From Ruminococcaceae bacterium UBA6413 (GTDB lineage Bacteria; Bacillota; Clostridia; Oscillospirales; Ruminococcaceae): 64,000 bases of DNA. The first letter of the stretch is position 1; each line of letters opens with the position of its first letter. Made by a program: the position numbers and the translations under genes. The notes below the pieces were generated by a model. That model was not told where the DNA came from. It worked only from the letters and a program-made list of their open reading frames with translations, and made no database searches. Positions 44,340 to 51,808 of this stretch are shown here, one piece after another. The DNA is taken from the NCBI GenBank assembly GCA_002437415.1, contig DJPL01000004.1, positions 36,463-100,462 on the forward strand, in the 5' to 3' direction.

Positions 44340-45695
44340 CTATTTCGTCTTTTCATAAGTTTTTCTTTCAATTTGATATTCCTTGTCAAGTAAATCAATA
44401 AGGCGGGGCGACTTATTATAAATCTGCTCCGCCTGTTTAAGCTTCTGGCGTAACGGCGTAATGCGCTCGGTTATGGTCTTGCGCTCATTCTTGTATTGTT
44501 GTTTTTCTTTCGGTGTTTTTGCTCGACGGCGCTTGTTATCGGTAAGGGCGCGGTTGCGTTCAAATTTGTTTATTTCCGCTTTAGTTGTGTCAATATAATT
44601 TTTGATATCCGTCATTGTATTGAGCTTTTCAGCTTGCAAAAAGCGGTATTCATTAACATACTTCTTTACATTGCGTACCTCGTGCCGCAATTCAACATCT
44701 GCAATAACAAAATTTTTCACTGTCTTTGCTATTTCAAACAATGATAGGATGATATAAAATACCGCGCTGACAAGTACCTTCGACGGATCTTTGGCGTGAT
44801 CTACGGTAAAATCAAGTTGGTTCATTAGTTTGATAATGGGTGCTCGCTTTGCCTTGTACGGTAAATGAGTGTTCCATTCGTCATAAAAGTAATATTTGCC
44901 TTTGTTTTTAGAGAAGCACTCCTCAAGGGTTGCTTCCGTAATCCCGATGCTTTTAAGCCGCACGGCTCTGTCCCAACCTTTATGCTTAATAGATAACCGC
45001 TGCCAGTCGATAGAGTAGCCAAGTCCCCATAACTGCCGTTCAAATTCCGAGCCGTTCGATGAATACTGCAAGCAGTAGTCAATATCATTTTTCAACATAT
45101 CACGGTGCGTCACTTGCCCATTTTTGTGTGCCCAATATTCTTTCTTTTGCCCTTTACTGTAAAAGTTACTGTTTTGGAGAACAGATAAACCGTGCTCTCG
45201 GCAAACCTCATCGGATACCTTTCGCAGTTCCAAATGATCACCGATTTTATTCTTGAATTTTGAGCCGTTCTTGAATGAACAGGGGTTTACGACGAAGTGA
45301 CAATGCAGGTTATCCGTGTTCAAATGGACAGTCACAAGCACTTGGTATTTATCTCCCCACATCTTTCTTGCGGTTTCTTTGCCGATTTCAAACGCTTCTT
45401 CTGGTGTGACTTCGTTCGCCTTAAAACTCTGTATTCCGTGATAGGCAACAACCTTGCCCTTCATACCAAACCGCCGCTGTACGGCTATCATCTCAGTATA
45501 GGCGTTTTGCTTTGAGCAGTTGATACCGCCGACAAAAACCTGCCTGTCCGTTTTATTATCGTTTTCTGCGTAGCGTAAGGCGGAATATAAATCCTTGTCG
45601 AGATATTCTTTCGATATGGTTTTATCGGGATTATCGGCATAGTCAAGCGTAGCCTTTAAGTTTCCGTAGACCGGTCAGAATCCGGTGACTGCCAT
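44340..45695 (-). pseudogene. MOB relaxase with an in-frame TGA at codon 7
   Basis: The full frame reads MAVTGF, then TGA (45677-45675), then PVYGNLKATLDYADNPDKTI and onward to 44340. Relatives of this relaxase family begin TGFWPV, so the stop replaces a conserved tryptophan (TGG to TGA). Everything else is intact: the tyrosine in LDYADNPDKT, the metal motif HLNTDNLHCHFVVN (codons 124-137), and a coiled-coil C-terminus. A good ribosome site, GGAAAGGAGCGTG, precedes the ATG. An ATG at codon 69 could give a 383-residue product lacking the catalytic tyrosine. As it stands, nicking should be lost unless the stop is read through. Confidence 0.8.
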
Positions 45696-45979
45696 ATTTC
45701 GTCACGCTCCTTTCCGGGCAATAGCAAAGTTTCGGATATTTCTTTTAGTAGATTGTAGATTTGGTTATTTAGTTTTGAAGAAGTGGATTTATCCTCCAAG
45801 CTGCCGATTTTTTCAAGTAAAACAAAAAGAGCATCCGGCGGAACCGTTTTCGGTTCGTAGCCTAACGCTCTTTGTCTTACATACTCGGTTGTGGATATCC
45901 CGCACTTTTTTGCTTTTGCCGTGATTTTTTGCTTTTCTTTAACCGTAACTCTTACGGATATTCGTATATCTTTTCCCGT
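45656..45979 (-). CDS. MobC-like ribbon-helix-helix mobilization protein, no ordinary start codon
   Basis: A 107-residue frame. It holds the MobC pattern KDIRISVRVTVKEKQKITAK then CGISTTEYVRQRALGYEP, an RHH fold that helps relaxase at oriT, followed by LFVLLEKIGSLEDK. Its end overlaps the relaxase start. The position where ATG is expected, ten bases after AAAGGAG, reads ACG (45979-45977), one change from ATG. No ATG, GTG or TTG stands in frame nearby. It may be a broken gene or a weak ACG start. Confidence 0.65.
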   Translation of the reverse strand, partial: TGKDIRISVRVTVKEKQKITAKAKKCGISTTEYVRQRALGYEPKTVPPDALFVLLEKIGSLEDKSTSSKLNNQIYNLLKEISETLLLPGKERDEIWQSPDSDRSTET

Positions 45980-45989
45980 ATAGTATCAT

Positions 45990-46105
45990 CTCCTTTCTCA
46001 CGGGGGATTGGGGGCTACGCTCCCAAAGAGTCGGCCGATTTCGGCTGTGAGTGGGACTTTCGTGGCACACAAAGTCCCTGCTTGCTAAGGTGTGAGACAC
46101 ACCTT
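45990..46105 (-). other. Probable origin of transfer (oriT)
   Basis: The region upstream of mobC holds a stack of inverted repeats: AAGGTGTG/CACACCTT (46087-46105), GGGACTTT/AAAGTCCC (46053-46078, with GTG/CAC inside), and GCCGATTTCGGC near 46034. A G-rich/C-rich stretch with AGCGTAGCCCCC on the minus strand lies before mobC. This layout next to mobC and relaxase is typical of MOB oriT sites; the nick site itself cannot be named from sequence alone. Confidence 0.6.
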
Positions 46106-46213
46106 AATCTTTAATGATAGTTTTGTTTTTTGATACCCTCATAGGCATTACCTCTTTTCTGAAATTTTGTATAATAAAAGACCGACTTTTCAGCCGATCC
46201 GATATTATTCCTT

Positions 46214-46349
46214 TTCGGAAGCAGTTTCCGAAATTCATCAGACAATACAACCAGAGTATATTCATCAATTTATATAGTGGCTGCATTTTGCTATCCCCTC
46301 TTTTTGAGGGGATACCACTTTGGTCTTGTTTTCTGAAGCGGCTTCCGAA
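46214..46349. repeat. Two 19-base dyads upstream of the mobilization genes
   Basis: TTCGGAAGCAGTTTCCGAA (46214-46232) and TTCTGAAGCGGCTTCCGAA (46331-46349) are similar dyads 117 bases apart. They may be operators for the nearby regulator, or traces of coding repeats. Confidence 0.4.
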
Positions 46350-46384
46350 AATCTTTTTTCTGTGCTTTGTCTGGTTTCGTTCAA
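46265..46384 (-). CDS. Possible 39-residue small protein
   Basis: A TTG at 46384 stands eight bases behind GGGAGG and opens a charged 39-residue frame (MNETRQSTEKRFSEAASENK, then TKVVSPQKEGIAKC). Further downstream, another frame without a start keeps coding-like sequence (DEYTLVVLSDEFRKLLPKR), and a 14-codon frame at 46148-46104 has AAGAGG before its ATG. The block 46106-46505 may be a decayed small gene of the element. Weak evidence. Confidence 0.3.
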   Translation of the reverse strand: MNETRQSTEKRFSEAASENKTKVVSPQKEGIAKCSHYIN

Positions 46385-46505
46385 TTTGATTTCCTCCCGG
46401 TTAAAATATTTTTCTTTCTATCCATATACAGTACAAAGCGGAAAACGAAAAATGTTCCTGAGTTTTGAAAAAAATTTTTTAGGCTTTAAAAAATATTTTC
46501 GGATA

Positions 46506-46545
46506 TAAAAAACGGCGGAGCTCCTTTTTTAGGGAACACCGCCGT
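46506..46545 (-). terminator. Terminator behind the sigma-like regulator
   Basis: On the minus strand ACGGCGG ... CCGCCGT pairs (with an inner CCCT/AGGA part), directly followed by TTTTTTA. It sits 15 bases after the regulator stop. Confidence 0.78.
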
Positions 46546-46559
46546 AGATTTTTACTTAT

Positions 46560-47459
46560 TCAGTTTTCAAAACCTATGAATTTTTTGAAATCCTTATTCA
46601 TTATTTTCATCCGCTTGCTGACCGCGCTGTGGGTTTTGTAACCGAGCCGATCGGCAATTTCTTTTTGAGTAAGTCCTTTTTCAGAAAGGTAATATATCTC
46701 TTTATCGGTGCTGTTTAAGGTTTTTGCAAATTCATCACGCAGGAAAATATACCGCTGTTCTTCAGCAGGATTATTTGCAAAAAAGTTTTTTACCCCCTCA
46801 ATGTTTGTAGTCTCACTCTCCGACAACTCGCTGAAAAAGAGCGGTGCGCCGAGCTTGGTCTTGCAATGAGTCCACTTGTTGTAGAAGTTAATTTTGTCTT
46901 GGTTTAACTGCTCCGAAAAATCTTCGTGCTGCGGAATCTTTTTTGAAATGCCGAAAATTTCCGAAACCTGTTGACCTTGCATAACCGTTTCAATCAGCGT
47001 TTCGTCAATCACTCCGGCAACCTTTTCCACAACCGTATGTATTTCATCATCCGTTAGGTCGTCAATTTCCTTACTAACGGATTTTGCATAACAATCAAGC
47101 CCCACCATAACCGGTTCTTCATACATTTCAAAAAATCGGTCTATGTACCTGTTCAGCATTTCGGGGTTTGTATAGATTTTTGAAATCTCTTCGGAAAAAT
47201 AGTCCGCGTCGGCATTCTCCAAAAAGTTTACGGGATAGTCCTTTGAAAAGTTTTTCATCTTTCGGTTTACACCGAGCGGACGCAAATTTCCGAGCCAATA
47301 TTCTCCGAAAATCTTCTTGGCACGAACAAAAATCTCAGATTGTTCACCGCCAAAATCGTATTCGCGATCAAGTGTCATATTAGCTGTAAAATCATTTTGC
47401 TGAAAAAATGTTTGGAGCTCGGTTAATTGTTCGGGAGTGAATTTTATTTTCTTATCCAT
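46560..47459 (-). CDS. Sigma-70 region 4-like HTH regulator of the element
   Basis: 299 residues. The C-terminal 60 residues are a clear HTH of the sigma-region-4/LuxR kind: LNSTDKEIYYLSEKGLTQKE then IADRLGYKTHSAVSKRMKIM. The first 200 residues are acidic, helical and not recognised. GGAGGAGATAGG precedes ATG. Its own transcript ends at 46545. It likely controls excision, mobilization or cargo expression; the two dyads at 46214 and 46331 are possible targets. Confidence 0.65.
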   Translation of the reverse strand: MDKKIKFTPEQLTELQTFFQQNDFTANMTLDREYDFGGEQSEIFVRAKKIFGEYWLGNLRPLGVNRKMKNFSKDYPVNFLENADADYFSEEISKIYTNPEMLNRYIDRFFEMYEEPVMVGLDCYAKSVSKEIDDLTDDEIHTVVEKVAGVIDETLIETVMQGQQVSEIFGISKKIPQHEDFSEQLNQDKINFYNKWTHCKTKLGAPLFFSELSESETTNIEGVKNFFANNPAEEQRYIFLRDEFAKTLNSTDKEIYYLSEKGLTQKEIADRLGYKTHSAVSKRMKIMNKDFKKFIGFEN

Positions 47460-47509
47460 AAATCCTATCTCCTCCGATTTTATGAAACTTGATAAATCTC
47501 AATATGCTA

Positions 47510-49339
47510 TCATGAAATAGAATTCCACCATCCGTTTTCGTTGGTAAATCCGTTTCTTTTCATGAAAGGGATAAGCACATCAATTTGTCCTTTTTTCGGA
47601 ATGTCAACATTTTCGCAGCGAAGAATCGAAAAGATTTTCTCCTTTAGCCGATCTGCAACAGCAAACCACTTATCAGTTTCTTCGCAAGCTGCTTTGTGCA
47701 GCTCCGTCCCTTCTTCGAAGTCATATTCATTGTCTTCAATATCTCGCGCTTTGTTATCCACATAGGCAAATAAAGCGGCAAGCTCCCTTTCGGTTTCAAT
47801 AGTGTCGATATAAGACGCCGCTTCTTCGGCGGTTAATTTCTTTTTCGAAGACAGTATTGCTTTTAAACTTATCTTTTCTTGCCCATTTTCCAAACTCAAA
47901 CAGATAAAAAGAATATCATTCACATACAACTCCATACATGAATACACAGTTGTTTTTAAAATAATAGATTCGGGGTCAGGTTCATTATCAAGTGCCTGAA
48001 TCCAGTCATCAAGAATTCCTGTGAAAACTTTTCTGTCTTTCATCGTAACACGGACTTGTTTGCCGCCCATTTTGTCAAAGCACTCACGCATATTCATAAT
48101 ATGTATAGAGTCGCCTTTCAACTGATAGAGGCAATCATATTTCTTTTTGATTTGGGCTGCTGTTTCTAAAAAACCGTCAATCCCAAACGGTTCACTGAAA
48201 CTATCGCTCATTTCTTGTGCAATCACCGACGCAATTTGATATATGTCTTGTTGCGGCTTGATTTTGGAAGCAATACTGCGAGATTCGCTGTCATACTCGT
48301 CTTTCGGTGCACCGATTTCAAGCAATCCCATACAGTCTGCACTGTCTATGGCGGACTTCACGATTTCGAATACAGACGATGCTCTGCTTAAATGCTTATC
48401 GGAGAACTCTTTATTCAATTTCGGCAAATCCAACAAATCCGATCCCAGTGGATCAGTTTCAACCTTACAAATGATAGCCTTTATTCGTTCAAGTTCAAAC
48501 GGAAGATTGTCAACATCGAGACTTTCGATGTTGACAATGCGAACTTTCTTATGTTCGTTGCTTTTTCCGACAGGCACGATTACCGTATCGCCGATATGAA
48601 TGGTTTTGTCTTCTGTTTGATAGTAGTATTGCTTTCCGCCGTATTCGAATTCACAACTGCATAGTCTTACCGCGGAATAAGATTTTTCATTGAATACATA
48701 AAGTTCCGGTATATCAAGCATTTCACGAAGCTCATCAGAATACTTATCAAGCCACTTGTCGCCTTCGGAAAGATACCCGAAAATGCGAAACTTTTTGTTT
48801 CCTTCGTTTACGATTACAGCATCCCAGGATCCGACATCGGTTATCATCGTCAAATCAATCAATACCGACAAATGCGTGCCGACGCCGCCAAGCCAACCCA
48901 CAGCCTTATCAGCAGATATTCTTTTTTGAATCTTCCGCAAAGTCACTCCCTCATAATTTTTCAGTGTGATGTAAACCCTTCCTGTTGCAGAAATGGTTAC
49001 TTTTTGTATGCGTTCCTCGTCCGGCCCCGGGCAAGGTCCGTAGCAAATACCGTTTGAACACAGTGTAATTTTCCTTGGGACACCGTTTATAAAAGGCACA
49101 TTCTCAAGCTCATTTTCATATACAGAGATAATAAGGTCTGGATTTGCGTATGAGCGAATAATCTCAGATATGTGAAACATTTGAGTTGTGGTCAAATTGT
49201 GCTTTTCACAAGCTTTCCATAGAGCAAGTGCTCTCCCAAATTGACTTTCTGTAAAAACATGATCCTCTCTTTCATATCTTTGATACCAACAACCATACAA
49301 TAAAAATAAAGGTGTCGGGGTATAGGATTCGGCTGTCAG
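47510..49339 (-). CDS. Large accessory protein with a beta-barrel module and DUF1871-like motif
   Basis: About 609 residues. A module near residues 240-300 (YYYQTEDKTIHIGDTVIVPV then GKSNEHKKVRIVNIES) is shared with the 34-residue-repeat protein two genes upstream and resembles a DUF5839-type barrel. MGLLEIGAPKDEYDSESRSI recalls DUF1871, and VRVTMKDRKVFTGILDDW looks Sm-like. The true start is unclear: coding-like sequence (TAESYTPTPLFLLYG) precedes the TTG at 49300 and reaches back to a CTG at 49339 that overlaps the stop of the upstream gene, with AAGGG before it. CTG may be a changed ATG of an ATGA overlap. Function unknown. Confidence 0.65.
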   Translation of the reverse strand: MTAESYTPTPLFLLYGCWYQRYEREDHVFTESQFGRALALWKACEKHNLTTTQMFHISEIIRSYANPDLIISVYENELENVPFINGVPRKITLCSNGICYGPCPGPDEERIQKVTISATGRVYITLKNYEGVTLRKIQKRISADKAVGWLGGVGTHLSVLIDLTMITDVGSWDAVIVNEGNKKFRIFGYLSEGDKWLDKYSDELREMLDIPELYVFNEKSYSAVRLCSCEFEYGGKQYYYQTEDKTIHIGDTVIVPVGKSNEHKKVRIVNIESLDVDNLPFELERIKAIICKVETDPLGSDLLDLPKLNKEFSDKHLSRASSVFEIVKSAIDSADCMGLLEIGAPKDEYDSESRSIASKIKPQQDIYQIASVIAQEMSDSFSEPFGIDGFLETAAQIKKKYDCLYQLKGDSIHIMNMRECFDKMGGKQVRVTMKDRKVFTGILDDWIQALDNEPDPESIILKTTVYSCMELYVNDILFICLSLENGQEKISLKAILSSKKKLTAEEAASYIDTIETERELAALFAYVDNKARDIEDNEYDFEEGTELHKAACEETDKWFAVADRLKEKIFSILRCENVDIPKKGQIDVLIPFMKRNGFTNENGWWNSIS

Positions 49340-49536
49340 TTTTTGCCCTTAAAAGTTTTGCATCTTCCATTCCATTCTTGGATTGTCAGTCCGGATGCTT
49401 TCCATTCCTCATATTTCCGCACATTTTCAGGGTCGGAATAATATCTCTTACAGGCGTCAAGAAGTGTTCGACAAAGCTGGTTCATTTGCCATTCGGGAAT
49501 CTGGCTCACATCAATTTTAGGGTTCTGATTGTCCAT
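49336..49536 (-). CDS. Small protein of unknown function
   Basis: 66 residues, MDNQNPKIDVSQIPEWQMNQ at the start and a helical middle (LCRTLLDACKRYYSDPENVR), then YEEWKASGL. AGAAGGACGGTG precedes ATG. It lies one base from the upstream gene's stop and touches the next start, so it belongs to the same transcript. Not recognised. Confidence 0.65.
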   Translation of the reverse strand: MDNQNPKIDVSQIPEWQMNQLCRTLLDACKRYYSDPENVRKYEEWKASGLTIQEWNGRCKTFKGKN

Positions 49537-49537
49537 A

Positions 49538-51574
49538 TTAGCACCGTCCTTCTGCGTTATCCGAACTGTCTGTGACTTTCCGGATAATTGACTTCATTTT
49601 ATCTATCGGAAAAGGAGCTGCAATACGCAAAAATTGACCAACAGAAACAACCGTTCCTACGGCTTCCGAATCTCCGACCGGAACAAGCACCTGATCTCCT
49701 AATTTGATAGTCGGGTCATCGGTTTTGTAGTTGTAGGGGTGCATAGCGTGGGCAAAAACTACTCCGCAAATTGTATAGATTGTTTTATCTTCTATATTCT
49801 CTTTTCTGTCAGCAGGGCTTTTCTGCCTTTGCAGCCGTTCTGCTTCTCGCTTCTCCCGTTCTTTATGCCGTTTTTCAGTTATTCGAGTATTAAATGCTTC
49901 TCGGAAATCCTCTTGTGTTTCAAAGTCCCCGACATTCAAGCCGAGAGTGTCCCGTTCCTTATACCACTCTCTCCAGCCGTACTTTCTTTCCTGAAGCGCT
50001 TCAAGGTACGCCTGCTCGGATTCATAATATAGCGGGTCTAAATTATACTTTTCTCCACTTGGAACGGTCCTTCTCCAAGCATATCTGCGGGAATAGGCGT
50101 ACTTATCGCTCTGCTGCTCGGTCTGGTCAATATACTCGGCAATTTCTTTTTCCCACCCCTCAATTTCATCCTGAACCATCCCTATTTCAATCGACTTTAC
50201 AAGAGGAAACAGGTTGTCACGGAAGAACTCGATGCTTTCAACTTCCTCATAGTTTTTGCACCACGAGATTGTACTTTCTGTAAGGCTATTGATGGCTTTC
50301 CATTGTCCCTGAGCCAGCTTCAGGCAAGTGCCAAAAATGGCAGCAGCGGTTGTGTGGAGATTTTCCCCAATTGCAGTAACGATAAGATTTGCGTAATCGT
50401 GGGTAGCTTCATTCCCGCCATCCGCAATCTTTTGACGGAAATCAGGGTGTTTGTCCATATAGCGAACAAGCTCGACCATATAGTTATCGGGAAAACTATA
50501 CAGTTCACTTATCACACCGCTTGTCAGATCAGTTTGAGCGTAACTGTCGTACTTTGAATACGGAAGAAACTGCTCCAAAGCCCAAGACCAAACCTCAAAG
50601 GAAAGCGGAACATCCTTTTTGGCAATTTTACAAATCGCCTGATAAAACTCAAATTCCCTTGTTTCATCCTCATCTGGCAGAGAAATCGGCAGCTTGAAGT
50701 TGTCCTTTATCGCCTGAGAATATAGAAATCCGGCTTCGTGCGACAAGTAATTGGCTGCCAGCACTGTATCTGCTTTTTCAACAATGAACTTGCAGCAGTC
50801 CTTCTCTTTCTGTTCATATTCATCGCTGCTGTAACAGATGAACTCATTTGCAATGGTATAGGCAGCGTTATACCTGCGTTTGTTGGGAAAATCGGACTCC
50901 TTTATCGTTTCCAGCTTGTCAAGTGCCGGGCATTCAACAGATAACGACAGGGTTATTCCGCCACCGGCTGCTTTTGCTTCTTCAAGAGCCTGCTCGTATT
51001 CTTCCTCGGTGTCATAGTCATCGGGGGCTACACCGGCATCGGCTCCATCATCGCAAGTGTCTCGCCATCTGTTTTTTGCCTCATCGAGTGCTTCCGAATA
51101 TTCTTCTTCGGTTTCATAATCTTCGGGATCAACCCCAAAGTCTGATCCGTCCTCACAGGTATCTCGCCAAGCGTGTTTGGCTTCATCAAGTGCTTCGGTA
51201 TATTCATCCTCAGTTTCATAATCATCAGGGAAGATACCGGCATCCGAACCGTCCTCGCAGGTGCTCCTCCAAGCGTACTTAGCTTCGTTGAGGGCTTCTT
51301 CGTATTCTTCCTCGGTTTCGTAATCTTCAGGGAAGATGCAAAACTCTGACCCATCTTCACAATAAGAACGCCAAGAGTAGTCTTTTGAAGGGATTAGGTC
51401 GAGATCAAGGTCATCGTCCAAGGAAATATCGTCATCGGTATCGTCGCTGCCCTTCATACATTCTTCGAATATCTTATAGGCAATAAATTCTTCACCGAGA
51501 TCGGTTTTCCCGTCGCCGTTAAAGTCAAACAACCCGCCGAATAAACCTCCGTTTTTCTTTGCCACTTGATTCAC
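49538..51574 (-). CDS. Acidic protein with six 34-residue repeats, an EF-hand-like loop and a C-terminal barrel
   Basis: 678 residues from a GTG start. A GLFGGLFDF start leads into DFNGDGKTDLGEE (17-29), an EF-hand-like calcium loop. Four repeats of exactly 34 residues lie at 66-201, each of the form WRxTCEDGSDxGxxPxDYET followed by EEEYxEALxEAK. Two diverged copies lie at 498-565. A helical region fills the middle. The C-terminus (NYKTDDPTIKLGDQVLVPVG) is a DUF5839-like barrel also found in the 47510-49339 gene. No secretion signal is seen. The function is unknown; the repeats suggest a binding scaffold. Confidence 0.72.
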   Translation of the reverse strand: MNQVAKKNGGLFGGLFDFNGDGKTDLGEEFIAYKIFEECMKGSDDTDDDISLDDDLDLDLIPSKDYSWRSYCEDGSEFCIFPEDYETEEEYEEALNEAKYAWRSTCEDGSDAGIFPDDYETEDEYTEALDEAKHAWRDTCEDGSDFGVDPEDYETEEEYSEALDEAKNRWRDTCDDGADAGVAPDDYDTEEEYEQALEEAKAAGGGITLSLSVECPALDKLETIKESDFPNKRRYNAAYTIANEFICYSSDEYEQKEKDCCKFIVEKADTVLAANYLSHEAGFLYSQAIKDNFKLPISLPDEDETREFEFYQAICKIAKKDVPLSFEVWSWALEQFLPYSKYDSYAQTDLTSGVISELYSFPDNYMVELVRYMDKHPDFRQKIADGGNEATHDYANLIVTAIGENLHTTAAAIFGTCLKLAQGQWKAINSLTESTISWCKNYEEVESIEFFRDNLFPLVKSIEIGMVQDEIEGWEKEIAEYIDQTEQQSDKYAYSRRYAWRRTVPSGEKYNLDPLYYESEQAYLEALQERKYGWREWYKERDTLGLNVGDFETQEDFREAFNTRITEKRHKEREKREAERLQRQKSPADRKENIEDKTIYTICGVVFAHAMHPYNYKTDDPTIKLGDQVLVPVGDSEAVGTVVSVGQFLRIAAPFPIDKMKSIIRKVTDSSDNAEGRC
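50972..51379 (-). repeat. Four tandem 102-base coding repeats
   Basis: These bases encode residues 66-201 of the repeat protein: four units of exactly 102 bases with no gap. The DNA units have drifted, but the WR, EDG, DY and EEEY codon blocks stay in register. Confidence 0.85.
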
Positions 51575-51597
51575 CGCCTTTCACTTTACGACCGGTT

Positions 51598-51804
51598 TCA
51601 GTCATCACCGTCGCCAAAAATCTCATCGTAGTCAGCCATTTCATCAACCCACGAGGCATCATACTTGGCTTTGCTCATCTACGAGCTGCAGTTGGGACAA
51701 ACAGCATAAGGCTTATCGTGCATTGCGCCGCAGGCAGAGCATTCATACTCATCCTTTTTGAATAGATGCGTATGTTGTGTCCAATGTGCCTTGCCCAATT
51801 TCAT
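51598..51804 (-). pseudogene. Small zinc-ribbon protein gene split by an in-frame TAG
   Basis: The frame starts at 51804 behind GAGGTG, overlapping the end of the res gene region closely. It reads MKLGKAHWTQHTHLFKKDEY, then CSACGAMHDKPYAVCPNCSS (two CxxC knuckles), then TAG (51681-51679), and goes on in the same frame as MSKAKYDASWVDEMADYDEI to a TGA at 51598. The two halves make one sensible protein of 68 residues, like known small element proteins whose second knuckle is followed by PM-K-x-x-KYDPSWVDE. Either the gene is broken or two short proteins are made (41 and 26 residues, the second starting right after the TAG). Confidence 0.65.
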
Positions 51805-51808
51805 CACC

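Noticed and set aside
45675..45677. TGA read as tryptophan through an altered code
   Set aside because: TGA ends many intact genes here (res, gpmI-type neighbours use TAA, but res, rfbA and others use TGA), and tryptophan is TGG throughout, including in this relaxase.
50972..51379. Regular 102-base repeats considered as a CRISPR-like array
   Set aside because: The units are contiguous, in frame, diverged, and encode 34-residue protein repeats; there are no spacers.
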